Shown in pieces: positions 1-9,011 of a DNA stretch of 64,000 nt (the first letter of the stretch is position 1; every line of letters begins with the position of its first letter). The translations under genes were made by a program, and so were the position numbers. The notes beneath the pieces were generated by a model that worked only from the letters and a program-made list of their open reading frames with translations, was not told the DNA's origin and did no database searches. Source of the stretch: Sinanaerobacter chloroacetimidivorans (GTDB lineage: Bacteria; Bacillota; Clostridia; Peptostreptococcales; Anaerovoracaceae); NCBI RefSeq assembly GCF_018128545.1, contig NZ_JAGSND010000004.1:206900-270899 (forward strand), given 5' to 3'.

Positions 1-321
1 AGTATGATTACCGGCTCTATCGGTATGCTGCCGTCTGCAAGCCTTGCTAAGGGGAATTTCGGCATGTATGAGCCTGTTCACGGTTCTGCGCCGGATATTG
101 CAGGACAAAACAAGGCGAACCCCATGGCTACCATTCTGTCTGCAGCCATGATGCTGCGCTACACCTTTGGACTCTCCAAAGAGGCTGACGATATTGAGGC
201 AGCAGTAAAATCTGTTTTAACCCAAGGGTACAGAACACCGGATATTATGAGTACCGATAGGAAGCCCATCGGAACAAAGGAAGCCGGGGACTTGATTGTA
301 AAGTCCATCGCGACGAATTAG
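1..321 (+). CDS. leuB: 3-isopropylmalate dehydrogenase, C-terminal part (cut by window edge)
   Basis: The C-terminal 106 codons of a beta-decarboxylating dehydrogenase, open from the first base. The stretch around [18 protein letters not shown] is the family's conserved NAD-binding loop, followed by [15 protein letters not shown], typical of LeuB rather than isocitrate dehydrogenase. The enzyme oxidises and decarboxylates 3-isopropylmalate in leucine synthesis in the cytoplasm. It ends at the TAG at 319-321. The rest of the gene and any leuACD neighbours lie outside the window. Tartrate or homoisocitrate dehydrogenase homologues are possible but less likely. Confidence 0.9.
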   Translation, partial: SMITGSIGMLPSASLAKGNFGMYEPVHGSAPDIAGQNKANPMATILSAAMMLRYTFGLSKEADDIEAAVKSVLTQGYRTPDIMSTDRKPIGTKEAGDLIVKSIATN

Positions 322-332
322 CTTTTACATTA

Positions 333-432
333 TAAATGCACCATGCCTGTATGTTTCTGAAAGAAACCGTCCGAGCCCTTTCTTATAGCGGCGAGCGGTT
401 TCCTGAGAAATATACGTGGCAGGTGCATATTT
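333..432. repeat. Long imperfect inverted repeat in the leuB/decarboxylase gap
   Basis: Two arms of about 37 nt (333-369 and 396-432) are near reverse complements with a few bulges, separated by about 26 nt. Outer blocks TGCACC/GGTGCA and inner blocks GAAACCG/CGGTTTC pair well. There is no proper T-run on either side, so it is not a textbook terminator, although it lies between the convergent ends of leuB and the decarboxylase gene and may end transcription from both sides. A structured RNA or a small mobile-element relic are alternatives. Confidence 0.5.
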
Positions 433-471
433 ATTAAACACTTATAGATATTCAGATATTTGATGAGGGGT

Positions 472-1941
472 TTACCCTACTATGACTTCATCATCTTCTG
501 TAATCCCGATTACCTTCTCCCCTGCGGCCCGCAAGGCTTGAACGTAGGCAATGGCATCTGCTTCGATTCTTTCGCCGGGGCAAACGAGAGGAATACCAGG
601 CGGATACGGAATAATGGAACTGGCACAGACCAAGCCTGCACTTTCACTTAGTTTAACTCTTCGTTTGGTTTTAGGAATTCCCACCATAACTGCCTGTTTT
701 GGCAGGGCTTTCGCTTCTAATCCGGTTTCGGAGCTTGTTGATTCTGTTTGAGTTTCAGAGCTGGAGTTTATGGTAATATCCAAAGTGCCAAGAGAGATTT
801 CGTTTCGTCTTCTTTCACTTAAGTCCTCCAAAGCCAGGGCTAATTTCTCATAATCCTCTTTCACATTCCCGATTCCGGACATGCCCATGACGATATCTCC
901 GGTAGCAAGCTCCATATAGATGGAATATTCCTTCATTAGAATTTTTTCCAGCTCAGCACCGGATAGACCAAGTTCTCTCATGCTTAGATTGATTTTTGTC
1001 CAGTCCAATCCCTTCAGCCTTCCCATTGTTTTTAAGCCCGGGATTCCTTTAATCCGTTCATAAAAATATTCCAAATTTGAGATCCAATCCTCCATCAGCT
1101 GATCACCGTGATTCTCCAGTATCGTTGCCGTAATATCCAAAGAAGTCATCAGCAAATAAGAAGGGCTGGTGCTTTCAATACACTGCAGCTTATCTTCAAG
1201 CGTATACTGATCCACACGGTCGGAATTCAGATGGAGCGCTGCACTTTGCGTAAAAGAGCCCAGGGTCTTGTGAGTGCTGTTTATCACAAGATCGGCCCCT
1301 GCCTGCATGGCAGAAAAGGGCAGGGCATCGGAGAAATGCAAATGTGCTCCGTGCGCTTCGTCTACGATCAGGATTCTTCCATGCTGATGAACAATATCGG
1401 CAATCGCCTCAAGATCACTGCAGATCCCATAATAATTCGGGCTCGACAGGATAACCGCTTCGGCATCGGGATTTTCTATTACCAATCGCTCTATTTCCTC
1501 TGGTGTGATGACTCCGGAGATTTTAAATTCATGATTGGTCTCGGGATATGCGTAAACCGGCTGGATATCTCCAAGGGTTAAGGCATTGTAGACCGACTTA
1601 TGACAGTTTCTTGCCATAATCAGCTTCTTACCTTTGTTTACGGAAGCCAGGATAGCTGCCAGATTTCCGCCGCTGGTGCCGTTAATCATTAAGTAAGATT
1701 TTTTTACGTTATATAACTTTGCATATTTATCTTGGGTCGCTTTGATAATTCCCTCAGTTTGAAATAAATTATCTGCGCCGTCAATTTCAGTAATATCGTA
1801 ATCCATCATTTGATTTAAAAAATCATGATAGCCAAATCTCTTGTAAAATTGAGAGCCTTTATGGCCCGGCATATGGAATGAGACGGTGTCGGTTTTCAAG
1901 TAATCCGTGATAAAATCATGGATCGGTGTGGTAAATGACAT
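472..1941 (-). CDS. Orn/Lys/Arg decarboxylase (aminotransferase fold type I)
   Basis: 489 aa PLP-dependent decarboxylase that would convert a basic amino acid to its diamine or agmatine. Visible marks: FHMPGHKGSQ near residue 25, the VDEAHGAH motif (PLP-ring Asp and following His) at about 193-200, and the STHKTLGSFTQSA block near 221 carrying the Schiff-base lysine. The C-terminal domain ends with the PYPPGIPLVCPGE signature. The length matches the short Gram-positive SpeA/Cad type without the N-terminal receiver-like wing of the E. coli enzymes. A strong AAGGAGG precedes the ATG. It stands alone on the minus strand. Substrate (lysine versus arginine) cannot be told from sequence alone. Confidence 0.9.
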   Translation of the reverse strand: MSFTTPIHDFITDYLKTDTVSFHMPGHKGSQFYKRFGYHDFLNQMMDYDITEIDGADNLFQTEGIIKATQDKYAKLYNVKKSYLMINGTSGGNLAAILASVNKGKKLIMARNCHKSVYNALTLGDIQPVYAYPETNHEFKISGVITPEEIERLVIENPDAEAVILSSPNYYGICSDLEAIADIVHQHGRILIVDEAHGAHLHFSDALPFSAMQAGADLVINSTHKTLGSFTQSAALHLNSDRVDQYTLEDKLQCIESTSPSYLLMTSLDITATILENHGDQLMEDWISNLEYFYERIKGIPGLKTMGRLKGLDWTKINLSMRELGLSGAELEKILMKEYSIYMELATGDIVMGMSGIGNVKEDYEKLALALEDLSERRRNEISLGTLDITINSSSETQTESTSSETGLEAKALPKQAVMVGIPKTKRRVKLSESAGLVCASSIIPYPPGIPLVCPGERIEADAIAYVQALRAAGEKVIGITEDDEVIVG

Positions 1942-2101
1942 TTTTAGTAGTTTCCTCCTTAATAAAATGAAAAAATTTCGTACGGTATGTATTTTTATTG
2001 TTTACAACATAGTATACATCATACATTTGGTTCGCAGTGAAGTCAATGGCTGTAATAATGTCGGGAAACTTTTCCATAGTGTAAAATTGTAGCATAATTA
2101 C

Positions 2102-2415
2102 TTACTCATTGGAAACATATGTTGAAAGCAAGGAAAAAAATTTAGACCAGTTGTAGCTGACAGAATTCAGAAAGCGGCAAGCAGTATTTTTCTTGAAAGC
2201 GATTTTGTCCGGTGAAGTTTCCAAAGGCCGATAGAGATTCTTTTCCGTAAAAACTAGTGAAAACAGGGTTTTCATGATCTCAACACAAGGTACTCCGGAA
2301 TCTTTATAGAAGTTGGACTTCTTAAGCAGCTTTGAAATGGGGTGCTGCTTAATAAGTCTATTCTTGAAGAAATGGTCTGTTCGGTGCGTAAATTATCTGC
2401 TATAATTAAATCCAT
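2102..2415 (-). pseudogene. IS4-type transposase, N-terminal relic
   Basis: Reading the minus strand, one frame gives ISKLLKKSNFYKDSGVPC, then IMKTLFSLVF, EKNLYRPLE, a KKNTACRFLNS block and YNWSKFF before a stop. This is the characteristic N-terminus of IS4/IS1182-like transposases of Clostridia (K-DTVYRFLN, YNWRKF). An ATG at 2413-2415 is in a different frame from this block, and the block's own frame has a stop just upstream, so the relic is frameshifted. The catalytic DDE part is gone. I found no intact terminal repeats. The stretch from 2416 to 2727 holds no gene I can support; it is AT-rich, with one short hairpin near 2532-2551. Confidence 0.6.
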
Positions 2416-2727
2416 AAAAGTCCCTCGTTTCGTTGGTATTTGTGGGTTTGGTCACTTATATTATTCCAAAAAACAGGGATTTTTTCTATTCTAAATAGCA
2501 GATTCATATTGATTTTTCAAGGTGCACAGCCTTCCCCATAGGTGGGAAAGTTAAGTTATTAAAATTATTTTATAAATTTTTGCAACTTTTTTAATTTTTC
2601 TCTCCCCTTATATATAGTAAGTAATTAAATCTTGTATTGGGGGGGATGCCTGTGATTTTATTAACAACACTCATAATGAAACGGAAAGGAAGAGTATAAT
2701 TTAAGTACATATAACCGGAGGTGATTT

Positions 2728-2928
2728 ATGATTTGGGAAAATACTACTATGCAAATACTGTTAGCTATTTGGATACTAGCCTATGTTATTGTTGTTTTTG
2801 GGACAATATTTAATATCAAAAAGAATAAAAAGAAATATAATCTCACCAAAATCACAACTATTGCTGGCATTAGTTTAGCAATTAGTTTATTTATTATAAT
2901 TATGTTGGCTATGACAAATTCTATTTAG
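2728..2928 (+). CDS. Small two-helix membrane protein, unknown function
   Basis: 66 aa with two hydrophobic helices (about residues 8-28 and 42-62) joined by a lysine-rich loop (NIKKNKKKYN), so probably an inner-membrane hairpin. A near-ideal RBS (GGAGGTG, 6 nt spacing) precedes the ATG, which argues that it is translated. It sits 45 nt before the frameshifted secreted protein and may be co-transcribed with it. Its base composition is AT-rich like that neighbour and unlike the metabolic genes further on, which hints at acquired DNA next to the IS relic. I do not recognise the family. It could be an immunity or holin-like peptide, but nothing shows that. Confidence 0.65.
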   Translation: MIWENTTMQILLAIWILAYVIVVFGTIFNIKKNKKKYNLTKITTIAGISLAISLFIIIMLAMTNSI

Positions 2929-2973
2929 TGATTTATTTGTTATAACTTTTATGATTAGCATAAGGAGGAACAT

Positions 2974-3770
2974 ATGAGAAGAAAAATAAGTATAATGTTA
3001 GTTTTACTTTTAGTTTTATCCACAACTTGCTTTGCATTTGCAAGCGAGAGTTCTGGTACACACCTGCATACACGACAAACTCAATAGATGCAGATTCTCC
3101 AAAAGCACTGAGAAAACAGTTAAAAGATTCGACAATAAAAACAATAACAGAATTATCAAAAATGACTAGTTCTGAAGTAGATAATGAAATTAAATCGATT
3201 ATAGATGAAAGAACTCAAGAAATTTTGAATTCTGATGCTGTTCCAACTAATGAATTCATTCAACAAGCAAAAAAATATTCGTCTTCGTATATTGATGATT
3301 TAATAAATAAAGCTAACAAAAATAAAAGTTATTCGAGTAATCTTCGAGAAAAAATAAATGACAATAACTCGGATTTTCTTGTTGCAGGTACTATTGAAAC
3401 CACTTCCGCATCAGATGCTTCATACAATTATAATGCATACGGACAAGTTATGTATTATATAGCTTGTCTTGTTACATGGAAGTATGATACTTCACTCAAT
3501 ATCGTTACATATGTAGGCGAAACTACAGATTATGGATATGATACTATATATTATCGCGTCGGTTCTGTAAAAAATGTTAAAGGTATATCTTCCGGTTATG
3601 GTATTGTTCAAAAAGGCTACGGAGTAGCTACTATATTTGATTATACTAATCGCAAGTATCATGCATACATGATTGCAGATTTTAAGCTAAAGGCTGGGGG
3701 TTCTTACAATAAAAATGTAACAACTTTATCCACTCAATTATACGATAGATATACATGGGGCAGTTTTTAG
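2974..3770 (+). pseudogene. Secreted hypothetical protein, frameshifted after the signal peptide
   Basis: An ATG at 2974 with an AAGGAGG RBS starts a clear Sec signal peptide (MRRKISIMLVLLLVLSTTC then FAFASE). That frame stops about 36 codons in, at a TAG near 3085. The following frame carries the rest, about 240 aa, beginning near YTPAYTTNSIDADSPKALRK and ending at 3770. The open frame's only upstream ATG (3027) lies inside the signal-peptide region and has no RBS. One base lost near 3045-3060 would explain it: a real frameshift, a sequencing error, or less likely recoding. The mature part is Ser/Tyr/Asn-rich with many Tyr near the C-terminus. I do not recognise the family. Confidence 0.6.
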
Positions 3771-3922
3771 TAAAAGATTGCTAAATATAATCTAGATTGC
3801 CTTTTTTCAGCTGATTTAATGTATCACAAACAGACCGCAAAGTTTCAATGAGTGCGGAATTATGCAATTTCCTCAAATAATTGGGTAAATATATAATCAT
3901 ATAATTGCAAAGAATAATGGGG

Positions 3923-3951
3923 TTGACAGGCCGAAATAAAGGGTTTATTAT
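3923..3951 (+). promoter_or_regulatory. SigA promoter for the mgtE leader
   Basis: TTGACA at 3923-3928, a 17-nt spacer, and TATTAT at 3946-3951, placed just upstream of the M-box aptamer. Seen directly; the start of transcription is inferred. Confidence 0.6.
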
Positions 3952-3960
3952 AAGGAAGAA

Positions 3961-4140
3961 TTGAATATCTCGGTAGGTGAGGCTACCACAGGGATACGGA
4001 TTGCTACCGCGGAGTAGTGGAGACACTATGAGAAGGTCAGCAGTTTATGTCGAAACCAAGGCATAAACTAATGCAATTTCATCGCCCTGTGATGCTGAAG
4101 CTTGAACGGTGATGGAAGAGTGTTTTTGCTGTTCCATGGA
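3961..4140 (+). promoter_or_regulatory. M-box (ykoK) magnesium riboswitch
   Basis: Contains the conserved M-box core CTCGGTAGGTGAGGCTACCA followed by GGGATACGGATTGCTACCGC, and the downstream stem-loops ending near TGTTCCATGG. The M-box senses Mg2+ and in Firmicutes stops mgtE expression when Mg2+ is plentiful. The position fits: the next gene is mgtE, with an intrinsic terminator between. Between the terminator and mgtE (4230-4560) I see only leader sequence, no gene. Confidence 0.88.
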
Positions 4141-4187
4141 TAAGTACTAAGGTTATTGGACCTTGGGTACTTTTGTGCTGATGAACA

Positions 4188-4230
4188 AATCCCTTGTCAC
4201 TGCTTTGAGCTTTGACAAGGGATTTTTAAT
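4188..4230 (+). terminator. Riboswitch-controlled terminator of mgtE leader
   Basis: AATCCCTTGTCA and TGACAAGGGATT form a 12-bp stem followed by a T-run. A further stem AAGTAC/GTACTT lies just upstream (4142-4174) and may be the competing structure that links aptamer folding to termination. Confidence 0.8.
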
Positions 4231-4560
4231 GTTTCGGTACAGAATTTTACAGCTTAGATATTTGGATTTGGAGGTGAAAAGAATGGAAGATGGTCCTGGT
4301 AGTATGCGAAGGGAGGGTTATCGCTCAGGTAATTATAAAAGGTTCAGAATTAAGAACTTATCTTCTATTCTGATTCTTCTGACTTAATGTAGTATTGCGG
4401 CAACCTCTCTTCACTGTGGATCTTATAAATCGCTTACATACAATGGCATCAGAAAAGAATACGATACAGCATCGATAAGCAATATATAAGGTATAGGAAG
4501 AAAATAAGATCCAATGTGAAATGTAACACAAGATTTAAAATATGAGAGAGGTAGATCATT

Positions 4561-5904
4561 ATGTTTAAAGGAAGACGAGAAGCACTACTAAATAGCCTAT
4601 TAGAAAATAATAAGGACAGAATATATGAGATTATAAATAATATGTATCCCATAGACATTGCGATTATACTGGAGGAGTTTGACAATGAAACTTTGTTAAA
4701 ATTTTATAGATTAACAGATGATGAACTGATGTCGCAGATAGTGGAGCAGGCCAATGAAGATTTACAGATTAGAATTATTAAACTATTGGATTTTCAAGCC
4801 ATAGTGCATTTGTTTTCGTATATGTCAAATGATGACATTGCAGATATTTTAGGAAATCTTCCCATAAAAATGAGAAAAGATTTACTGAATCTGATGAAAG
4901 TGGGAGATTTCAAACAATTGCAAGAGCTCTTAGGTTATGAGGAGGACAGCGCCGGCGGTATTATGACGACGGAATACATTGCTCTTAGCGGACAACTAAC
5001 AATGCTTGAAGTTCTAAAGAAGATCAAGGAAATCGGACCCAGGACAGAAGTCATTGAAACAATATTTGTATTGAACAAACGGAAACAATTAATAGGAACC
5101 GCTGATTTAAGAGATATACTTTCAGCTGCTGATGGAGAAAAATTATTCAACATAATGGATGATAATATAATTTCTGTTCAGCCGGAGGTTGACCAGGAGG
5201 AGGTATCCTTACTTGTTTCAAAATACGATTTGAAGGCCATACCGGTTGTAAATCGCAAAAATTCACTTTTGGGAATCATTACAGTGGATGACATCATAGA
5301 TGTCATTGTTGAGGAACAAACTGAAGATATGCTGCGCTTAGGTGGTGTAAGCAAAGAAGAAAGGGTAGATAGCTCCTTGTTAACCTCTGTAAAAAAGAGA
5401 TTGCCTTGGCTGTTTATCAATTTAGGAACCGCCTTTTTGGCAGCATTTACGGTAGGATTGTTTGAAGATGTTATCGTGCAAGTGGTAGCTTTGGCCGCGG
5501 CTATGCCTATTGTTGCGGGAATGGGAGGGAATGCCGGAACCCAGACGCTGTCAGTAGTGGTTAGAAGTATTGCACTTGGCGAAGTGGAATTAAAAAAGAA
5601 CTGGAAACTGGTGTTTAAAGAAATCGCTCTCGGAATAATAAATGGCGGCGCTACAGGTATAATAACGGGTATCATACTCTATATGAAGTATGGCAATCCA
5701 TATCTCGGATTCATTATCTTTGCAGCTATGATTGGAAATTTATTAATAGCAGGATTTTTTGGATTTTTAATTCCCTTATTATTAAAGAGAATTGGCATAG
5801 ATCCGGCTTTGGCATCTGCCATATTTTTGACAACAGCGACAGATGTTTTTGGATTTTTCCTCTTTTTGGGATTGGCAAAAATGTTCTTGCCCTATTTATT
5901 GTAA
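4561..5904 (+). CDS. mgtE: Magnesium transporter MgtE
   Basis: 447 aa, the usual MgtE length. The order is: an N-terminal MgtE_N superhelical domain (about 10-120, with the DIADILGNLP repeat), a tandem CBS pair (about 130-250, including TADLRDILSA and GIITVDDIIDVI), a connecting plug helix, and five transmembrane helices (about 280-447) with the conserved AMPIVAGMGGNAGTQTL pore-lining block. MgtE is a homodimeric Mg2+ channel gated by cytoplasmic Mg2+ binding at the N and CBS domains. The RBS is weak (GAGAGG). Regulation by the M-box in the leader adds a transcriptional layer to the protein's own gating. Confidence 0.95.
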   Translation: MFKGRREALLNSLLENNKDRIYEIINNMYPIDIAIILEEFDNETLLKFYRLTDDELMSQIVEQANEDLQIRIIKLLDFQAIVHLFSYMSNDDIADILGNLPIKMRKDLLNLMKVGDFKQLQELLGYEEDSAGGIMTTEYIALSGQLTMLEVLKKIKEIGPRTEVIETIFVLNKRKQLIGTADLRDILSAADGEKLFNIMDDNIISVQPEVDQEEVSLLVSKYDLKAIPVVNRKNSLLGIITVDDIIDVIVEEQTEDMLRLGGVSKEERVDSSLLTSVKKRLPWLFINLGTAFLAAFTVGLFEDVIVQVVALAAAMPIVAGMGGNAGTQTLSVVVRSIALGEVELKKNWKLVFKEIALGIINGGATGIITGIILYMKYGNPYLGFIIFAAMIGNLLIAGFFGFLIPLLLKRIGIDPALASAIFLTTATDVFGFFLFLGLAKMFLPYLL

Positions 5905-5926
5905 TTCTATGAACCGACTAAATAAA

Positions 5927-5962
5927 CAACGAGATAAGCCTGAAGAAAGGTTTATCTCGTTG
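5927..5962 (-). terminator. Terminator between mgtE and the minus-strand AOR operon
   Basis: Arms CAACGAGATAAGCC and GGTTTATCTCGTTG. Read on the minus strand the stem is followed by TTTATTTA, so it ends the AOR operon. On the plus strand it may also stop mgtE transcripts, though the T-run there is absent. Confidence 0.7.
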
Positions 5963-5987
5963 CAGGTCTTGTAATACTTTCAGGTTT

Positions 5988-6713
5988 TTACTCGCCCAGC
6001 GTTTCCGCAAATACATCCGCCATTGTTTTTTTTCTGCAATCCTTGCATAGGATCGTCTCGGAATCGGTAGATGCTCTATAATGCTTTGCGGTTCCTACGA
6101 TGGCACCGCAGCGTTCACATTTTGCCCATTCAAACTTTTTATTCCAAATCGAACGGCCTTCTATTGTATCCTGGACTTCTATGCACTTTGTCGGGCAGAA
6201 ACCTGCACAGCTGGCGCAGCCGATACAGCTGGATGCCTGTCTGTCATAAGGGGTACTGACCCTTTTGACGGTTCCCCGGTATATGGTTGATATGGCGGAG
6301 CTTCCCAGCTTTTTGCAGGCCTGAACACATAAACCGCATAATATACATTGGCCTTCTTTTGATGAAAAACTCTTTTCCGGTTTTACTTCATAACGCTCCA
6401 TCAGTTCCAGGATAATAGGATTCTCTGGGGCTTGAGCGTACATGAGCTTAAGAAGTGTTTTTCGAATCTTAAGAACTCTTTCTGAATCGGTTTTTACGGT
6501 AAGGCCATCGAAAACCTTAAAAGCACAGGAGGCAACCAGTTTGCTTCTGCCTGCTTCCACAATCTCTACAAGGCAAAGTCTGCAGGAGCTTATAGCCTCT
6601 AATGCATCCTGATAACAAAGACTCGGGATAAAAATACCTTCTCGCCTTGCTGCCTGCAGGACTGTCTCGTCCGGCAAGACTGTTATTTGCCGGCCATCTA
6701 TGATAATCTGCAT
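5988..6713 (-). CDS. Fe-S electron-transfer subunit (HndD/HydA N-terminal-like, no H-cluster)
   Basis: 241 aa. Residues 1-80 are a [2Fe-2S] plant-type ferredoxin domain (IPSLCYQDALEAISSCRLC then SCAF). It is followed by a linker and two [4Fe-4S] motifs (CILCGLCVQACKKLG and CIGCASCAGFCPTKC), then a small C-terminal zinc-like cysteine set (CERCGAI, CKDCRKK). This is the N-terminal architecture of NuoG and of HndD/HydA hydrogenases, but the H-cluster domain is absent, so it is not a hydrogenase. As the last gene of the operon it probably passes electrons between the NuoEF-like module and the AOR or a ferredoxin. RBS GGAGG, 6 nt from ATG. Confidence 0.85.
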   Translation of the reverse strand: MQIIIDGRQITVLPDETVLQAARREGIFIPSLCYQDALEAISSCRLCLVEIVEAGRSKLVASCAFKVFDGLTVKTDSERVLKIRKTLLKLMYAQAPENPIILELMERYEVKPEKSFSSKEGQCILCGLCVQACKKLGSSAISTIYRGTVKRVSTPYDRQASSCIGCASCAGFCPTKCIEVQDTIEGRSIWNKKFEWAKCERCGAIVGTAKHYRASTDSETILCKDCRKKTMADVFAETLGE

Positions 6714-6727
6714 AGGGTACCTCCTTC

Positions 6728-8500
6728 CTATAGGACAGTAATGGCATCAAACGGACATTTTGAGAGACAAGTGCCGCATTTGATACATACGTCCTGATCA
6801 ATTTCATAGGTTTTTTTCAATTCACCTTTAATGGCATTTACCGGGCAGTTCTTTGCACATAGGCTGCAGCCCCTGCATTTTTCTTTCGCAATTTCATAAA
6901 GGATAAGGCTCTTGCATGCACCTGCAGGACATCGTTTATTGTCAATATGCTCTATGTATTCGTCCTTGAAATATTTTATGGTTGACATGACGGGATTGGC
7001 TGCGGTTCTTCCCAGTTCACATAAGGAAGCGAGAGAGGCTGTATAGGAGAGCTCTTCCAATAAATCCAGATCGGAAGGTTCCCCATTTCCTTCGCAGATG
7101 CGGGTCAGAATTTCCAGCATACATCTCAGACCTTCCCGGCAGGGGGTACATTTTCCGCAGGACTCTCCAGCCAGGAAATTTACATAATATCGTGCTAACT
7201 CTACCATGCAGGTAGATTCGTCCATTACAATGATACCGCCGCTTCCCATCATAGAACCGTTGTCCTTCAGGGAATCAAAATCGATTTCCAAATCCATCAG
7301 CTTTTCCGGAATGCATCCGCCGGAAGGGCCTCCAGTCTGCACTGCCTTAAATTTTCTATTCTCCGAAATTCCTCCTCCGATTTGAAATACCAAATCTCTA
7401 AGAGTAATTCCCATAGGCACTTCCACGAGACCTGTCCGATTTACTTTCCCGACCAGTGAAAATACTTTCGTTCCCTTACTGCCATCGGTGCCTAACTTCG
7501 CGTATTCCGTACCGCCATGGAATATGATATAGGGAACGTTAGCCAAGGTTTCAACGTTATTTAAAACCGTAGGCTTTTCAAACAGGCCTTTTTCTACGGA
7601 ACGGATATATTTTACCCGGGGCTCTCCCACCTTGCCTTCAATGGAAGCCATAAGGGCAGAGGACTCGCCGCAGACAAAAGCACCGCCGCCTCTTACAATT
7701 TCACAGTCAAAGGAAAATCCGCTGTTCAAAATATTATGCCCTAAGTATCCCCTGGCTCTAGCTTCTTCCAAGGCTTTCTGCACATGGGCAAGGGCAAGGC
7801 CATACTCATCTCTGATGTAAAAATAGCCTTGAGAAGCGCCTATGGCATAAGCTCCGATAATGAGTCCTTCCAGGACACTATGCGGATCCCCTTCTAAAAT
7901 ACTGCGGTCCATAAAAGCTCCAGGATCCCCTTCATCCCCATTGCAAAGCATATATTTCGTTTCTCCCGGCACCTCAAAACAGGACCGCCATTTTTTCCCT
8001 GTGGGAAAACCTGCGCCACCCCGTCCTCTGAGACCGCTGATTTCTATTTCTTTGATTACCTCTTTCCGGTGGTATGACAAGGCTTTTCTGAGGGCTTCAT
8101 AGCCTCCGGTTCCGATGTAATCGTCAATGTTTCCCGGATCTATCATTCCTGTATTGCGAAGTGCAATCTTTAACTGGCTTGCGTAAAAGGGATTTTCTTC
8201 CCGGGACAAAACTGGCTTTCCGGCGTCGTCCTTATACAACAATCTTTCAACAGGCTCTCCATTCAGACTGCCAAGTATATCCTCCACATCTTTCGGGTGC
8301 ACTTTATAATAGGTAATATGGTCGGGAAGTATGGTCACGATAGGCCCGTTTTCGCAGAAGCCGTTACAGCCCACTTTTTTTACGTCAGGCAGGATGTCTA
8401 CTTCCATACCCAGGGAAGCAGAAATGAATTCGTCCACAACTGCCTGCGAACCGTTTGCCAGACAGCCGGTTCCGCAGCATATCAGTATTTTTTTATGCAT
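6728..8500 (-). CDS. NuoF/HndC-like NAD(P)H-binding flavoprotein
   Basis: About 590 aa. There is an N-terminal thioredoxin-like [2Fe-2S] domain (CCGTGC, GCNGFC). The FMN/NADH-binding core has the glycine-rich GLRGRGGAGFPTGKKW near residue 138, and a [4Fe-4S] motif SCGKCTPCREG lies near 450. A C-terminal pair of [4Fe-4S] clusters follows (CRGCSLCAKNCP, CIKCGTCLSKCP). This is the diaphorase subunit that exchanges electrons with NAD(P). It is the layout found in flavin-based electron-bifurcating enzymes such as HydB/HndC, though bifurcation here is inference. Two ATGs compete (8506, 8500). AGGAGG lies 9 nt before 8500 but only 3 nt before 8506, so I chose 8500. It overlaps the end of the NuoE-like gene. 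Confidence 0.88.
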   Translation of the reverse strand: MHKKILICCGTGCLANGSQAVVDEFISASLGMEVDILPDVKKVGCNGFCENGPIVTILPDHITYYKVHPKDVEDILGSLNGEPVERLLYKDDAGKPVLSREENPFYASQLKIALRNTGMIDPGNIDDYIGTGGYEALRKALSYHRKEVIKEIEISGLRGRGGAGFPTGKKWRSCFEVPGETKYMLCNGDEGDPGAFMDRSILEGDPHSVLEGLIIGAYAIGASQGYFYIRDEYGLALAHVQKALEEARARGYLGHNILNSGFSFDCEIVRGGGAFVCGESSALMASIEGKVGEPRVKYIRSVEKGLFEKPTVLNNVETLANVPYIIFHGGTEYAKLGTDGSKGTKVFSLVGKVNRTGLVEVPMGITLRDLVFQIGGGISENRKFKAVQTGGPSGGCIPEKLMDLEIDFDSLKDNGSMMGSGGIIVMDESTCMVELARYYVNFLAGESCGKCTPCREGLRCMLEILTRICEGNGEPSDLDLLEELSYTASLASLCELGRTAANPVMSTIKYFKDEYIEHIDNKRCPAGACKSLILYEIAKEKCRGCSLCAKNCPVNAIKGELKKTYEIDQDVCIKCGTCLSKCPFDAITVL

Positions 8501-9011
8501 TTGCATCGGCCTCCTTTCTGACGGATTGGATCATCTTTTCTGCCTGGCCGGTTTTTACATTCCCATAGTATTCATCATTGCAGATCAAAACCGGTGCCAT
8601 GGCACAGGAGCCCACGCAATTGACTACCTCGATGGAAAAAAGGCCATCAGGAGTAGTTTCGTTTTCTTTAATTTGAAGTGCTCTTTTTATTTCCTCCAGT
8701 ACGTTTACGCTGCCTCTGATGTGGCAGGCGGTTCCGTCACATACTTTAATGATAAATCTGCCTTTTTTCTCAAGACTTAAAGCCTTGTAAAATGTTGCAA
8801 TAGAAAATATTTCTGAGACAGGGACCTTTAGATAGGTGGAAATCGCCAGCAGATTGTTGGGAGAAATATAACCGAATTCTTTTTGGACTTCTTGAAGTAT
8901 GGCAAGAGAATGCCGTTGCTCAGGAGCATGTTGATATAAAATATCGTTAATCGTTTTCATATTTTCAGATTTCAAATCCATCACTTCTTTCTGCATGCAG
9001 CTGCGATTCAT
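8493..9011 (-). CDS. NuoE/HndA-like [2Fe-2S] subunit
   Basis: 172 aa thioredoxin-like ferredoxin. The four cluster ligands are visible as CDGTAC and CVGSCAMAP (C-x4-C and C-x3-C, spaced about 35 residues). The N-terminal helical half contains the LLAISTYLKVPVSEIFSIAT block usual in NuoE. Partner of the NuoF-like subunit encoded directly downstream. The ATG overlaps the stop of the MoaD-like gene (ATGA), implying translational coupling. An internal Met (MKTINDILYQ) could be the real start, since the first 18 residues are not family-typical. Confidence 0.88.
   Translation of the reverse strand: MNRSCMQKEVMDLKSENMKTINDILYQHAPEQRHSLAILQEVQKEFGYISPNNLLAISTYLKVPVSEIFSIATFYKALSLEKKGRFIIKVCDGTACHIRGSVNVLEEIKRALQIKENETTPDGLFSIEVVNCVGSCAMAPVLICNDEYYGNVKTGQAEKMIQSVRKEADANA

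Noticed and set aside
3923-4230. T-box or other riboswitch before mgtE
   Set aside because: No T-box TGGNACC/specifier pattern; the GGTAGGTGAGG core is M-box.
4163-4387. 74-aa frame in the mgtE leader
   Set aside because: It runs through the riboswitch terminator hairpin; no RBS.
5988-8500. Iron-only hydrogenase operon
   Set aside because: The HndD-like gene has only the N-terminal Fe-S domains; no H-cluster motifs are encoded in the window.
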